A stretch of DNA of 64,000 nt from Burkholderiaceae bacterium (GTDB taxonomy: Bacteria; Pseudomonadota; Gammaproteobacteria; Burkholderiales; Burkholderiaceae_C): NCBI GenBank assembly GCA_017848435.1, contig JAFEHU010000083.1, positions 1-64,000 of the forward strand, in the 5' to 3' direction. The position numbers and the translations under genes were made by a program. Position 1 is the stretch's first letter; the number at the start of each line of letters is the position of its first letter. Below the pieces are notes generated by a model, which saw nothing but the letters and a program-made list of their open reading frames with translations, did no database searches and was not told where the DNA came from. This document shows, piece by piece, positions 20,545 to 30,055 of the stretch.

Positions 20545-22274
20545 ACGATATCCGCCGCACCATCCTGTGGGTGATTTTTGGCTTTTCCATGGTGCTCCTG
20601 TGGGACCAATGGCAAGTCCACAACGGCAAGAAAGCCACGTTCTTTCCGTCGTCCACCAAACAGCTCAGCAGCCCGGCGGCCACCGGCGCGGCCTTGCCCG
20701 CCAGTGGCGCAGCCAGCGGCAACGGCAGCGTGCCAACCGCCGCCGGTGCGGTGGCGGGCGTGGCCGCCGTGCCTGCATCGGGCGGTGCACCGGCGGTGCG
20801 TGAGCGGGTGGTGGTGACCACCGACGTGCTGCGCCTGACCTTTGACAGCGAGGGCGGTTCGCTGGTGAAAAGCGAGCTGCTGAAGCACGCCGACACGCTG
20901 AACCCGGGCCAGAACGTGGTGCTGCTGGACGACAGCAAGGACCGCCTGTACCAGGCCCAGACCGGCCTGATTGCCGGTCCCGCCGGTGGTGCCTTCCCGA
21001 CCCACAAGACCGTGATGACGGCCGTGCCCGGTGAGCGCACGCTGAAAGACGGCGTTGATACGCTGGTCGTCAAGTTCGAATCGCCCGAAATCGGCGGCGT
21101 CAAGCTGGTCAAGACCTACACCGTCAAGCGCGGCCTGTACGACATGGCGGTGTCGCACGCCGTTGTCAACAACGGCGCTGCCGCCGTGGCACCGCAGCTC
21201 TACCTGCAGCTGATCCGCGACGGCAACAAGCCGCCGGGCGAATCGTCGTTCTACTTCACCTTCACCGGCCCGGCCATCTACACCGACGCCAAGAAGTTCC
21301 AGAAGATCGAGTTTTCCGACATTGAAAAAGGCAAGGCCGAATTCGAGAAGCAGTCCACCGGCGGCTACGTGGCCATGGTGCAGCACTACTTTGCCAGCGC
21401 CTGGCTGCTGCCCAGCGGACAGGCCCACGAAAACTTTGCCCGCAAAGACCCGCAACAGGCCAACCTCTACGCCGTCGGCATGCTGACGCCGCTGGAGAGC
21501 ATTGCCCCTGGCAGCACCCGCACCGTCGAGTCAACGCTGTTTGCCGGCCCGCAGGAAGAAAAGCTGCTGGAAGCACTGGCCCCAGGCCTGGAGCTGGTGA
21601 AAGACTACGGCTGGTTGACCATTCTGGCCAAGCCACTCTACTGGCTGCTGTACGCGCTGCACAGCTTCATCAACAACTGGGGCTGGTCCATCGTGGCGCT
21701 GGTGGTGTTGCTGAAGGCGGCGTTCTACTGGCTCAACGCCAAGGCCTACGCCAGCATGGCCAAGATGAAGGCCGTCACGCCGCGCATCACCGCGATGCGC
21801 GAACGCCTGAAAGACAAGCCGCAGGAAATGCAGCAGGAAATGATGAGGATCTACAAGGAAGAAAAGGTCAACCCCATGGGTGGCTGCTTCCCGATCCTGA
21901 TCCAGATCCCGGTCTTCATTGCGCTGTACTGGGTGTTGCTGAGCTCGGTGGAAATGCGCAACGCACCATGGGTGCTCTGGATCCACGACCTGGCCGCGCC
22001 CGACCCGTTCTTCATCCTGCCGGTGGTCATGACGCTGACCACGCTGCTGCAGACCTGGCTCAACCCGACGCCGCCGGACCCGCTGCAGGCCAAGATGATG
22101 TGGATCATGCCGCTGGCCTTCAGCGTGATGTTCTTCTTCTTCCCCGCCGGCCTGGTGCTGTACTGGATCACCAACAACGTGCTGTCGATCGCGCAGCAGT
22201 GGTTCATCAACAAGAAGCTGGGCGTGCTGCACAAGCCGACCAACCCGCTGGATTTGTTCCGCAAGAAAGCCTAA
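20541..22274 (+). CDS. yidC: Membrane protein insertase YidC
   Basis: A 577-residue insertase of the inner membrane. It begins with an N-terminal transmembrane anchor (IRRTILWVIFGFSMVLLWDQW), an Ala/Gly-rich linker, the large periplasmic P1 beta domain, then the conserved five-helix core (YGWLTILAKPLYWLLYALHSF, NWGWSIVALVVLLKAAFY, MGGCFPILIQIPVFIALYWVL, IMPLAFSVMFFFFPAGLVLYW). The C-terminus KKLGVLHKPTN is standard. It forms an operon with yidD upstream and is followed by a multi-hairpin region before mnmE. Confidence 0.98.
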   Translation: MNDIRRTILWVIFGFSMVLLWDQWQVHNGKKATFFPSSTKQLSSPAATGAALPASGAASGNGSVPTAAGAVAGVAAVPASGGAPAVRERVVVTTDVLRLTFDSEGGSLVKSELLKHADTLNPGQNVVLLDDSKDRLYQAQTGLIAGPAGGAFPTHKTVMTAVPGERTLKDGVDTLVVKFESPEIGGVKLVKTYTVKRGLYDMAVSHAVVNNGAAAVAPQLYLQLIRDGNKPPGESSFYFTFTGPAIYTDAKKFQKIEFSDIEKGKAEFEKQSTGGYVAMVQHYFASAWLLPSGQAHENFARKDPQQANLYAVGMLTPLESIAPGSTRTVESTLFAGPQEEKLLEALAPGLELVKDYGWLTILAKPLYWLLYALHSFINNWGWSIVALVVLLKAAFYWLNAKAYASMAKMKAVTPRITAMRERLKDKPQEMQQEMMRIYKEEKVNPMGGCFPILIQIPVFIALYWVLLSSVEMRNAPWVLWIHDLAAPDPFFILPVVMTLTTLLQTWLNPTPPDPLQAKMMWIMPLAFSVMFFFFPAGLVLYWITNNVLSIAQQWFINKKLGVLHKPTNPLDLFRKKA

Positions 22275-22348
22275 ACCCCGGCGCCGCACCTCGCGGCGGA
22301 CCACCAGGCCGCACACCACCGTCACCGGGGTTGCGGCCTTTTCTTTTT
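22274..22348 (+). terminator. Multi-stem structure and T-rich tail between yidC and mnmE
   Basis: AACCCCGG (22274-22281) can pair with CCGGGGTT (22325-22332), CGCCGC with GCGGCG inside it, and AGGCCGC (22306-22312) with GCGGCCT (22333-22339), which is followed by TTTTCTTTTT. The overlap of pairings suggests either alternative structures or a pseudoknot. A terminator or attenuator role is inferred. Confidence 0.55.
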
Positions 22349-22364
22349 GATGGAAGATCGCACC

Positions 22365-23792
22365 ATGCTCGCGCGCCACACCCAACCGATTGTTGCCATT
22401 GCCACCGCGCCCGGGCGCGGTGCGGTCGGCATTGTGCGGGTGTCGGGCCAGGGCCTGGATGGCCTGGTGCATGCGCTGTGTGGCCACCCGCTCACGCCGC
22501 GCAAGGCCACCTACCTGCCATTGCGCGACAGCGACGGCCAGCCGATCGACCACGGCCTGGCCATCCATTTCCCGGCGCCGCATTCCTACACCGGCGAAGA
22601 CGTGCTGGAGCTGCAGGCCCATGGCGGGCCGGTGCTGCTGCAGTTGTTGCTGGCGCGTTGCCTGGAAGCGGCCGCCCAGACCGACTCCGCCACCGGCTTG
22701 CCCGTGCTGCCCGGCCTGCGCGTGGCCGAGCCGGGCGAGTTCACCCAACGCGCCTTCCTGAACGACAAGATGGATCTGGCGCAGGCCGAGGCGGTGGCCG
22801 ATTTGATCGACGCCAGCACCGAAGCCGCCGCCCGCAGCGCCACCCGTTCCCTTTCGGGCGCTTTCTCTCAGGAAGTGAACACCTTGCTGGCGGCGCTGGT
22901 CCACCTGCGCATGCTGGTGGAGGCCACGCTCGACTTCCCCGAAGAAGACATCGACTTCCTGCAGCGGGCCGACGCCACCGGCCAGCTCGCGCGGCTGCAG
23001 CAGCAACTCGCCACGGTGCAGCAGCGCACGCGCCAGGGCGCGCTGCTGCGCGAAGGCATCACCGTGGTGATCGCCGGGCAACCCAACGCGGGCAAAAGCT
23101 CGCTGTTGAACGCGCTGGCCGGTGCCGAGCTGGCCATCGTCACGCCAATTGCCGGCACCACCCGCGACAAGCTGACGCAAACCATCCAGATCGACGGCGT
23201 GCCGCTGCACGTGGTGGACACCGCCGGCCTGCGCCATCACGACGACGCGGCCGACGCGGTGGAGCAAATCGGCATCGCCCGCGCCTGGGACGCCATCGAG
23301 CGCGCCGACGCGGTGCTGTTCCTGCACGACCTGACGCGTGCGAATGCTCCTGAATACATAGCAGGAGATGCAGATATCACCAGGGCGCTGGCCGAAAAAC
23401 TCTTAAAAAACGTGCCGGTGATCGACATTTGGAACAAATCCGATGCCGCAACGGCCCAAACGCCCCCGCCACACGCCTCGCAGGGGTTGGTTTTGTCCGC
23501 CAAAACCGGCGCGGGCTTGGCCGACTTGCGGCAGCGTTTGCTGGCCGTGGCCGGCTGGCAGGCCGCACCCGAAGGCCTCTACCTGGCCCGTGCCCGCCAC
23601 GTGCAGGCGCTGCAGCAGGTGGCCAGCCACCTGGACCAGTCCGCGGCCTTGCTGGCCAGCGCCATGCCCGCATTGGACCTGCTCGCCGAAGAGCTGCGGC
23701 TGGCGCAGAACGCGCTGAACCAGATCACCGGCAGCTTTGATGCCGACGACCTGCTGGGCGAAATCTTCTCGCGGTTTTGTATTGGCAAGTGA
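22365..23792 (+). CDS. mnmE: tRNA modification GTPase MnmE
   Basis: A 475-residue GTPase that, with MnmG, makes the cmnm5 group at tRNA wobble U34. The N-terminal folate-binding domain starts [21 protein letters not shown]. The helical domain and inserted G domain show G1 [10 protein letters not shown]2 GTTRD, G3 DTAGL and G4 NKSD. The C-terminus FCIGK carries the catalytic cysteine. GGAAG lies 8 nt before the chosen ATG. Between G3 and G4, residues about 327-348 ([20 protein letters not shown]) derive from a dispersed repeat copy. Confidence 0.97.
   Translation: MLARHTQPIVAIATAPGRGAVGIVRVSGQGLDGLVHALCGHPLTPRKATYLPLRDSDGQPIDHGLAIHFPAPHSYTGEDVLELQAHGGPVLLQLLLARCLEAAAQTDSATGLPVLPGLRVAEPGEFTQRAFLNDKMDLAQAEAVADLIDASTEAAARSATRSLSGAFSQEVNTLLAALVHLRMLVEATLDFPEEDIDFLQRADATGQLARLQQQLATVQQRTRQGALLREGITVVIAGQPNAGKSSLLNALAGAELAIVTPIAGTTRDKLTQTIQIDGVPLHVVDTAGLRHHDDAADAVEQIGIARAWDAIERADAVLFLHDLTRANAPEYIAGDADITRALAEKLLKNVPVIDIWNKSDAATAQTPPPHASQGLVLSAKTGAGLADLRQRLLAVAGWQAAPEGLYLARARHVQALQQVASHLDQSAALLASAMPALDLLAEELRLAQNALNQITGSFDADDLLGEIFSRFCIGK
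23343..23410 (+). repeat. Dispersed repeat family 1, copy F (inside mnmE)
   Basis: AATGCTCCTGAATACATAGC followed by GCAGATATCACCAGGGC and GGCCGAAAAAC aligns base by base with copy A in aacS, with roughly two thirds of positions shared by eye. It is read in the same phase as copy A (Asn-Ala-x-Glu-x-Ile-Ala). Confidence 0.65.
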
Positions 23793-23805
23793 GGGGTGAA
23801 CGGCC

Positions 23806-24369
23806 TCAGTGCCCGGCGAATTCCACCAGGGTGAACAATGGCAGGCCGCCAGCCTTCAACCGGGCGGAGCCGCCCAGCTCGGGCAAGTCCACAATCGCCG
23901 CGCCCTCGATGACGGTGGCACCCAGCCGTTCCAGCAGCCGCTGGCCCGCCAGCATGGTGCCGCCGGTGGCGATCAGGTCGTCAACCAGCAGCACGCGCTG
24001 GCCGGCTTGCACCGCGTCGGTGTGCAGTTCCACCGTGGCGCTGCCGTACTCCAGCGCGTAGGTTTCCTCGATGGTGGTGAACGGCAATTTGCCTTTCTTG
24101 CGGATCGGCACGAAGCCCAGACCCAGTTCGTGGGCCACCACCGCGCCGAGGATGAAGCCGCGCGCGTCCAGCCCGGCCACCACGTCGGGCCGCCGCTCGG
24201 GCGCCTGGTAGCGGGCGACGAACGCGGCCACCAGCCGCTGGAACACAGCCGCGTCCTGCAGCAGCGGGGTGATGTCGCGGAACTGCACGCCGGGTGCCGG
24301 CCAGTCGGGCACGGTGCGGATGTGTTGTGTGAGGTACTGGGCCAGGTCGTCGGGGGAAGAGTGGGTCAT
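23806..24369 (-). CDS. apt: Adenine phosphoribosyltransferase
   Basis: A 187-residue salvage enzyme converting adenine and PRPP to AMP. The PRPP-binding motif [14 protein letters not shown] (about residues 123-136) and the upstream [31 protein letters not shown] are typical of Apt. The start [13 protein letters not shown] fits family length. It is the last gene of a leftward set (antiporter, phosphatase, apt) with a 7-bp gap upstream, and it converges on mnmE with a 13-bp gap. Confidence 0.95.
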   Translation of the reverse strand: MTHSSPDDLAQYLTQHIRTVPDWPAPGVQFRDITPLLQDAAVFQRLVAAFVARYQAPERRPDVVAGLDARGFILGAVVAHELGLGFVPIRKKGKLPFTTIEETYALEYGSATVELHTDAVQAGQRVLLVDDLIATGGTMLAGQRLLERLGATVIEGAAIVDLPELGGSARLKAGGLPLFTLVEFAGH

Positions 24370-24376
24370 GGTGTGC

Positions 24377-24952
24377 TCAGACAAACAGGGTTCGGGCAAT
24401 GACGCGGGCTTGGCCGTCCACCACCAAGCCTTCGCCCATTGCGGGCACTTCGCGGGTGAGGGCCGTGATGTTGACCTGGTGGGTGACCCAGACCTCAAAC
24501 TGCCGCATCGGGAGGCGTTGAAGGGCCGCACGCAGCGTGGCGCTGGCATCGGGCTGGTCCAGCCGGTCGCCAAAGGTGGAGTTGAGCGCGGGCCAGACCT
24601 CGTGCGTGCCCAGCGCCAGTTGCGCGGTGTCTGTACAGCGGCACCAGGCGCTGCTGCGCACTGCCCGGGGCACCAGCTGGCGTGTGCCCAGCCAGTGGCC
24701 GATGCGCTGGGCCTGTGCGCGACCGGCGTCGCTGAGGTTGCGCTGGGTCTCGCAGCGACCCAGCTGGAATTCGGGGGGATCACCAATGCCGGGCACGGTC
24801 TGGGCGTGGCGCAGCAGCAGCATGCAGCCGCCTGCCCGCAAGCGGGTCTCGGCGTCGGCCGAAGCGGCCTGCAGGCGTGTGGCCAACCCTGCGGTGGCCA
24901 GCGCCAGCAACGCGCGTCGCCGCAGAGAACACAGCGGGTCGGTTGGCGTCAT
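24377..24952 (-). CDS. Histidine-phosphatase family protein with Tat-like signal
   Basis: A 191-residue phosphoglycerate-mutase-like protein. The catalytic motif LLRHAQT is present (about residues 46-52, RHA in place of the common RHG), with [12 protein letters not shown] and [10 protein letters not shown] as the second arginine and second histidine blocks. The N-terminus ([23 protein letters not shown]) resembles a twin-arginine signal, so the enzyme may act in the periplasm. The substrate is unknown. It starts 1 bp after the antiporter stop. Confidence 0.8.
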   Translation of the reverse strand: MTPTDPLCSLRRRALLALATAGLATRLQAASADAETRLRAGGCMLLLRHAQTVPGIGDPPEFQLGRCETQRNLSDAGRAQAQRIGHWLGTRQLVPRAVRSSAWCRCTDTAQLALGTHEVWPALNSTFGDRLDQPDASATLRAALQRLPMRQFEVWVTHQVNITALTREVPAMGEGLVVDGQARVIARTLFV

Positions 24953-24953
24953 G

Positions 24954-26939
24954 TCAACCTCGCAGCAGCTTGTCTTCGGCCAGCGCCAGGGTGTCGGTGC
25001 GGCCGGAAAGCACCAGCGTGTCGCCCTGCAGCAGCAGCATGGCGTCGTCGGGTGTTTCGGCCTTGCCGTTGTGGCGGCGCAGGCTCAGCACCCGCACGCC
25101 CACCGCGTGCAGCGCCAGCGCGCCCAGTGGCTGGTTCAGCGAACGGGCGGTGAGCGGCAAGGTCACGCTGGTCAAACGCTCATGGTCGCGTTCCAGAATG
25201 GTGTCGTCGTCGCTGCCGTGGAAGTAGCCGCGCAGCAGGCTGTAGCGCTCGTCGCGCTGGTCCTGCACCACGCGGATCACGCGGCGCATCGGCACGCCCA
25301 CCAGCGCCAGCGCGTGGCTGGCCAGCATCAACGAGCCTTCGATCGCCTCTGGCACCACTTCCGTGGCGCCGGCCTGGCGCAGCTTTTCCAGGTCCTGGTC
25401 GTCCACGGTGCGCACAATGACCGGCACCTTCTGCGCGTGTTCCTGGATGTTGGCAATCACCTTGATGGCCGATGGCGTGTCGAGGTAGGTCACCACCACC
25501 GCGCTCGCGCGGGCCAGGCCGGCGGCCATCAGTGCCTGCAGGCGCGCGGCGTCGCCAAACACCACCGAGTCGCCAGCGGCTGCGGCCTGGCGCACGCGGT
25601 CGGGGTCGAGGTCGAGCGCCATGTAGGGAATGCTTTCGCGCTCCAGCATGCGCGCCAGGTTCTGGCCGCAACGGCCATAACCGCAGATGATGACGTGGCG
25701 GTTGGCGTTGATGGCCTTGCGGGCGATGCTGGTCATCTGCAGCGACTCCAGCATCCAGTCGCTCGACACCACCTTCATCACCAGCTGGTTGCTGTACAAA
25801 ATAATGAAGGGCGTGGCCAGCATCGACAACACCATGCTGGCGAGGATCGGGTTCAGCAGGTTGGGCGGCACCAGGGCGTTGGACTGTGCGAGCGTCAGCA
25901 GCACAAAGCCAAACTCACCCGCCTGTGCCAGGTACAGGCCAGTGCGCAGCGACACGCCTGCCGGCGCGCCCAGCCCCCGCGCCAGCACCGTCACCACCAC
26001 CAGCTTGAAGGTCACCGGCAGCACCACCAGCGTCAGCACCAGCGCCCAGTGCTCCACCACCTGCCGCCAGTCCAGCAGCATGCCGATGGTGATGAAAAAC
26101 AGGCCCAGCAGCACGTCGTGAAAGGGCCGGATGTCGGTCTCCACCTGGTGCTTGTATTCGGTCTCCGACACCAGCATGCCGGCAATGAAGGCGCCCAGCG
26201 CCAGGCTCAACCCGGCCAGCTCGGTCAGCCAGGCCAGGCCCAGCGTGACCAGCAACAGGTTGAGCATGAACAGCTCGTCGCTCTTGCGGCGCGCCACCAG
26301 CGTCAGCCACCAGCGCATCACCTTTTGCCCGCCTACCAACAGCAGCGTGATGAGTGCGGCGGCCTTGACGCCAGCCAGTGCCAGCGCAAAAAACAGGCTT
26401 TCGTTCGGCGCGCCCAGTGCCGGGATCAGCACCAGCAGCGGCACCACGGCCAGATCCTGGAACAGCAGCACGCCCATCACCCGCTTGCCGTGCTCCGACT
26501 CCAGCTCGCCACGTTCGGTCATGAGCTTGACCAGAATCGCGGTGCTGCTCATCGCCAGCGCGCCGGAGAGCGCCAGGGCGGTCTGCCAAGGCATTTTCCA
26601 GAGGGTGGGGGCCAGCACCGCCAGAAACAGCGAGCCGGCGGTGGCCACGGCCATCGTCACCAGCACCTGCATCAACCCGAGGCCGAACACATGGCGGCGC
26701 ATGGCCCGCAGCTTGTTGAGGTTGAACTCCAGCCCGATCACGAACATCAGGAACACCACGCCAAACTCGCCCAGGTGCCGCATGCCGTCGGAGTTCTGCG
26801 CCAGCGCCAGCGCGTGCGGCCCAATCACCACGCCCACCGCCAGGTAGCCCAGCATCGGCGGCAGCTTGAGCGAGCGGCAGGCCACCACACCGAGCACCGC
26901 AGCGGCAAGGTACATCAGCGTGAGCTCAAGGGACGACAT
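24954..26939 (-). CDS. Kef-type monovalent cation:proton antiporter (CPA2 family)
   Basis: A 661-residue inner-membrane transporter. The first ~380 residues form about 12 hydrophobic helices of the Na+/H+ exchanger type (SSLELTLMYLAAAVLGVVACR, ALSGALAMSSTAILVKLM, GAFIAGMLVSETEYKHQVE). They are followed by an RCK/TrkA-N domain (HVIICGYGRCGQNLARML) and a TrkA-C domain ending LLQGDTLVLSGRTDTLALAEDKLL. The arrangement matches YbaL/KefB/KefC. Glutathione gating and K+ specificity are not established. It heads the leftward operon with the phosphatase and apt. Confidence 0.88.
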   Translation of the reverse strand: MSSLELTLMYLAAAVLGVVACRSLKLPPMLGYLAVGVVIGPHALALAQNSDGMRHLGEFGVVFLMFVIGLEFNLNKLRAMRRHVFGLGLMQVLVTMAVATAGSLFLAVLAPTLWKMPWQTALALSGALAMSSTAILVKLMTERGELESEHGKRVMGVLLFQDLAVVPLLVLIPALGAPNESLFFALALAGVKAAALITLLLVGGQKVMRWWLTLVARRKSDELFMLNLLLVTLGLAWLTELAGLSLALGAFIAGMLVSETEYKHQVETDIRPFHDVLLGLFFITIGMLLDWRQVVEHWALVLTLVVLPVTFKLVVVTVLARGLGAPAGVSLRTGLYLAQAGEFGFVLLTLAQSNALVPPNLLNPILASMVLSMLATPFIILYSNQLVMKVVSSDWMLESLQMTSIARKAINANRHVIICGYGRCGQNLARMLERESIPYMALDLDPDRVRQAAAAGDSVVFGDAARLQALMAAGLARASAVVVTYLDTPSAIKVIANIQEHAQKVPVIVRTVDDQDLEKLRQAGATEVVPEAIEGSLMLASHALALVGVPMRRVIRVVQDQRDERYSLLRGYFHGSDDDTILERDHERLTSVTLPLTARSLNQPLGALALHAVGVRVLSLRRHNGKAETPDDAMLLLQGDTLVLSGRTDTLALAEDKLLRG

Positions 26940-26976
26940 GCCTGCATCGTATCAAGGCGCCGATAGAATCGGCCCA

Positions 26977-27978
26977 ATGCCTCAGAAGACACCGACCACC
27001 CCGCCCTTCGACGCGGCACGCGCGCTGCGGCTGGCGCACGACACCTTCGACATCGAAGCCAGTGCGGTGCTGGGGCTCAAGGCACGCACCGGTGACAGCT
27101 TTGCCCGCGCGGTGGAACAGATGCTGCATTGCACCGGCCGGGTCGTGGTCATGGGCATGGGCAAAAGCGGCCATGTGGGCCGCAAGATCGCCGCCACACT
27201 CGCTTCCACCGGCACCCCCGCCATGTTCGTGCACCCGGCCGAAGCCAGCCATGGCGACCTCGGCATGGTCACCGCGCACGACGTGGTGCTGGCCATCTCC
27301 AACAGCGGCGAAAGCGACGAGCTCACCGCCATCCTGCCGGTGCTCAAGCGCCTGGGCATGCCCCTCGTGGCCATCACCGGCGGGGGCCAGTCCACGCTGG
27401 CGCGCAACGCCGCGCTGGTGCTCGACAGCGGTGTGGACAAAGAGGCCTGTCCGCTGAACCTCGCGCCCACCGCCAGCACCACCGCGCAGCTCGCGCTGGG
27501 CGACGCGCTGGCCGTGGCGTTGCTGGACGCCCGTGGCTTCCGTGCCGAAGACTTTGCCCGCTCGCACCCCGGGGGGGCACTGGGCCGCAAGCTGCTGACC
27601 CAGATCAGCGATGTGATGCGGTCTGGCGAGGCACTGCCACAGGTGGCGCCCTACGCCAACCTCGGCACGCTGATGCGCGAAATGAGCCGCAAGGGCCTGG
27701 GCGCCTCCGCGGTGGTGGCGCCCGATGGGGCGTTGCTCGGCATCTTCACCGACGGCGACCTGCGCCGCCTGGTCGAGGCCGGCACCGACCTGCGCCAGGC
27801 CACCGCCGGCGAAATCATGTTCACCCGCCCGCGCACCTTGCGCCCCGACGTGCTGGCGGTGGACGCCGCCGTGCTCATGGAAACCCACCGCATCACCTGC
27901 GTGCTGGTGGTCGACGACGCCCACCGCCTGGTGGGCGCGGTCCACATTGGCGACCTGATGCGGGCCAAGGTGATATGA
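26977..27978 (+). CDS. kdsD: D-arabinose 5-phosphate isomerase (KdsD/KpsF/GutQ)
   Basis: A 333-residue enzyme converting ribulose-5-P to arabinose-5-P, the first step of Kdo synthesis for LPS. The SIS domain shows VVVMGMGKSGHVGRKIAATLASTGTPA and SNSGESDEL. Two CBS domains follow (SDVMRSGEALPQV..., GEIMFTRPRTLRPD...). The start ATG follows a GATAGAAT box at 26961-26968 that could be a -10. It is the first gene of a four-gene operon whose members overlap by 4 nt. Confidence 0.95.
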   Translation: MPQKTPTTPPFDAARALRLAHDTFDIEASAVLGLKARTGDSFARAVEQMLHCTGRVVVMGMGKSGHVGRKIAATLASTGTPAMFVHPAEASHGDLGMVTAHDVVLAISNSGESDELTAILPVLKRLGMPLVAITGGGQSTLARNAALVLDSGVDKEACPLNLAPTASTTAQLALGDALAVALLDARGFRAEDFARSHPGGALGRKLLTQISDVMRSGEALPQVAPYANLGTLMREMSRKGLGASAVVAPDGALLGIFTDGDLRRLVEAGTDLRQATAGEIMFTRPRTLRPDVLAVDAAVLMETHRITCVLVVDDAHRLVGAVHIGDLMRAKVI

Positions 27979-28529
27979 CCCCCATGCTCCCCGCGCTGAC
28001 GTTCCCCCCCGAACTGCTGCTGCAGGCCCAGGGCATCCGCGTCGCCTTCTTCGACATCGACGGGGTGTTGACCGACGGTGGCCTGTACTTCAGCGCCGAC
28101 GGCGAAACCCTCAAACGTTTCCACACGCTCGACGGCCATGGCCTGAAGCTGCTGCAGCGCGCGGGCATCACCCCGGTGGTCATCACCGGGCGCGACTCGG
28201 CACCGCTGCGCCGCCGGCTGGACGCGCTCGGCATCACCGAAGCGCACTTCGGCACCGAAGACAAACGCCCCGCAGCCGAGGCGTCGCTGGCCAAGCTGGG
28301 CCTGGACTGGGCCCAGGCCGCCGCCATTGGCGACGACTGGCCCGACCTGCCGGTGATGCGCCGCTGCGCCTTCTCCGCTGCGCCGCCACAGGCCCACGCC
28401 GAAGCGCTGGCCGTGGCCCGCTACACCACACGCGCGGGCGGTGGCATGGGGGCGGCCCGCGAGTTTTGTGACTTGCTGCTTGTGGCCAGCGGCCGCTACG
28501 CCGCGCTGCTGCAGGAGGCCGCTGCATGA
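27975..28529 (+). CDS. kdsC: 3-deoxy-D-manno-octulosonate 8-phosphate phosphatase
   Basis: A 184-residue HAD phosphatase that releases Kdo from Kdo-8-P. Motif I is FFDIDGVLTDGG, motif II VITGRDSAPLRRR, and motifs III/IV are the lysine region and AAIGDDWPDLPVM. The small cap-less C1 subclass and the C-terminal GGGMGAAREFCDLLL match KdsC tetramers. ATG overlaps the kdsD stop and its stop overlaps lptC. Confidence 0.95.
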   Translation: MTPMLPALTFPPELLLQAQGIRVAFFDIDGVLTDGGLYFSADGETLKRFHTLDGHGLKLLQRAGITPVVITGRDSAPLRRRLDALGITEAHFGTEDKRPAAEASLAKLGLDWAQAAAIGDDWPDLPVMRRCAFSAAPPQAHAEALAVARYTTRAGGGMGAAREFCDLLLVASGRYAALLQEAAA

Positions 28530-29167
28530 TCGCCACCAGCCTGCCGTCGCCCGCACGCCGGCGCCGCCCGTTCTGGCAGCGCGCCTGGGAACGGACATCG
28601 ATTTACCTGCCGGTGCTGATGATGGGGCTGCTCGCCATGGGCACTTATTGGCTGGTCAAGAACACCCCGCTGTTCGAGGCGCCCGAGCCACAACGCCCGC
28701 TGACCCACGACCCCGACTACACCATGAGCCAATTTGCGGTTCGCAGCTTTGACCCGTCGGGCAAGCTCAAAAGCGAGCTGTTTGGCAACGAGGCGCGCCA
28801 CTACCCCGACACCGACACGCTGGAGATCGACCAGGTGCGCATGCGCAGCTTCAACCCCCAGGGCAACCTGACCACCGCCACCGCAGGCCGTGCGCTCAGC
28901 AATGGCGATGCTTCAGAGGTCCAGCTGTTCGGCAACGCGGTCGTGGTGCGCGACGCGCCGGTCAAGGGTGCGCCCGCCACCGAGTTCCGGGGCGAGTTTC
29001 TGCACGCCTTCGTCAACACCGAGCGGCTGGTTTCCAACAAACCGGTGACGCTGACCCGGGGCGCCGACCGGTTCACCGCCGACAGCCTCCGCTACGACCA
29101 CACCGAGCGGGTGGCCGAGTTGCAGGGCCGCGTGCGCGGCATGCTGGCACCCGCAGGCCCACGATGA
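28526..29167 (+). CDS. lptC: LPS export system protein LptC
   Basis: A 213-residue bitopic protein that passes LPS from LptBFG to LptA. After a basic N-terminus (PARRRRPFWQRAWER) there is one transmembrane helix (about residues 27-45, LPVLMMGLLAMGTYWLV). The periplasmic beta-jellyroll contains DYTMSQFAVRSFDPSGKLKSELFG and RYDHTERVAELQGRVRGML. The gene overlaps kdsC. lptA and lptB, which commonly follow, are not next. A short-chain dehydrogenase is. Confidence 0.92.
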   Translation: MIATSLPSPARRRRPFWQRAWERTSIYLPVLMMGLLAMGTYWLVKNTPLFEAPEPQRPLTHDPDYTMSQFAVRSFDPSGKLKSELFGNEARHYPDTDTLEIDQVRMRSFNPQGNLTTATAGRALSNGDASEVQLFGNAVVVRDAPVKGAPATEFRGEFLHAFVNTERLVSNKPVTLTRGADRFTADSLRYDHTERVAELQGRVRGMLAPAGPR

Positions 29168-29955
29168 GCCCACAGCGCCCGCTGGCCTTCATCACCGGTG
29201 CGTCCAGCGGCATCGGCCAGGCGCTGGCCTGGCGCTACCACCAGGCCGGTTTTGACCTGGCGCTGGTCGCCCGCCGCACCACAGAGGTTGAATCATGGGC
29301 GAGCCTGCGTCAAATCTCGCCGGAGCGCTACAAAATTTACGGCGCCGACGTGGCCCTGACCGACAGCATCGTGGCCGCCGGCGAGGCCTGCATCCAGGCG
29401 CAGGGCGTGCCCGACGTGGTGGTCGCCAATGCCGGCATCAGCGTTGGCATCGACACCGCCATCCGGTCGGATCTGGACGTGTTGGCGCAGACGCTGGCCA
29501 CCAACAACACCGGTCTGGCCGCCACCTTCCACCCATTTGTGCAGGCCATGACCGCGCGTGGCACGGGCGCGCTGGTCGGGATCGGCAGCGTCGCCGGCAT
29601 CCGCGGCCTGCCTGGCCATGGCGCCTACTGCGCCAGCAAGGCCGCCGTGATCGCCTACTGCGAATGCCTGCGCGGTGAGTTGCGTGGCAGTGGCGTGCGG
29701 GTGGTGACCATCTGCCCAGGCTACATCGACACCCCGCTGACGCGGCAGAACCGCTACAGCATGCCGTTTCTGATGTCGGCCGAGGCGTTTGCAGAACGCG
29801 CCTTCACCGCCATTGCCGCCGGCACCAGTTACCGCGTGATCCCGTGGCAGATGGGTGTGGTGGCCAAGCTGTTGCGCCTGCTGCCCAACGCGGTGTTTGA
29901 CCGCCTGTTGCAGGGCCGGCCACGCAAGCAACGCCGGAACGACGCGCCTCGTTGA
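29164..29955 (+). CDS. Short-chain dehydrogenase/reductase (SDR)
   Basis: A 263-residue classical SDR. The cofactor motif TGASSGIG (about residues 12-19), NAG near 95-97 (VVANAGIS), catalytic Ser in GIGSVAG and the YxxxK in YCASKAA are all present. The C-terminal part (GYIDTPLTRQNRYSMPFLMSAEAFAERAF) resembles SDRs acting on hydrophobic substrates. The overlap with lptC places it in the Kdo/LPS operon, which may hint at an envelope role, but the substrate is unknown. It ends at a bidirectional terminator. Confidence 0.9.
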   Translation: MSPQRPLAFITGASSGIGQALAWRYHQAGFDLALVARRTTEVESWASLRQISPERYKIYGADVALTDSIVAAGEACIQAQGVPDVVVANAGISVGIDTAIRSDLDVLAQTLATNNTGLAATFHPFVQAMTARGTGALVGIGSVAGIRGLPGHGAYCASKAAVIAYCECLRGELRGSGVRVVTICPGYIDTPLTRQNRYSMPFLMSAEAFAERAFTAIAAGTSYRVIPWQMGVVAKLLRLLPNAVFDRLLQGRPRKQRRNDAPR

Positions 29956-29975
29956 AACCCACGCGGGCAATAAAA

Positions 29976-30004
29976 AAGGCTTTCGCGCTGAGCACGAAAG
30001 CCTT
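29976..30004. terminator. Bidirectional intrinsic terminator
   Basis: AAGGCTTTCG and CGAAAGCCTT form a perfect 10-bp stem with a 9-nt loop between the SDR gene and the convergent RRM gene. On the minus strand it is followed by a run of T (from the AAAAAA at 29972-29977), and on the plus strand by CTTGATTT. Confidence 0.85.
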
Positions 30005-30055
30005 GATTTGGCACAACCACCGTCTAAACGGTGGCCATGTCAGGCGAAGCTGCGA

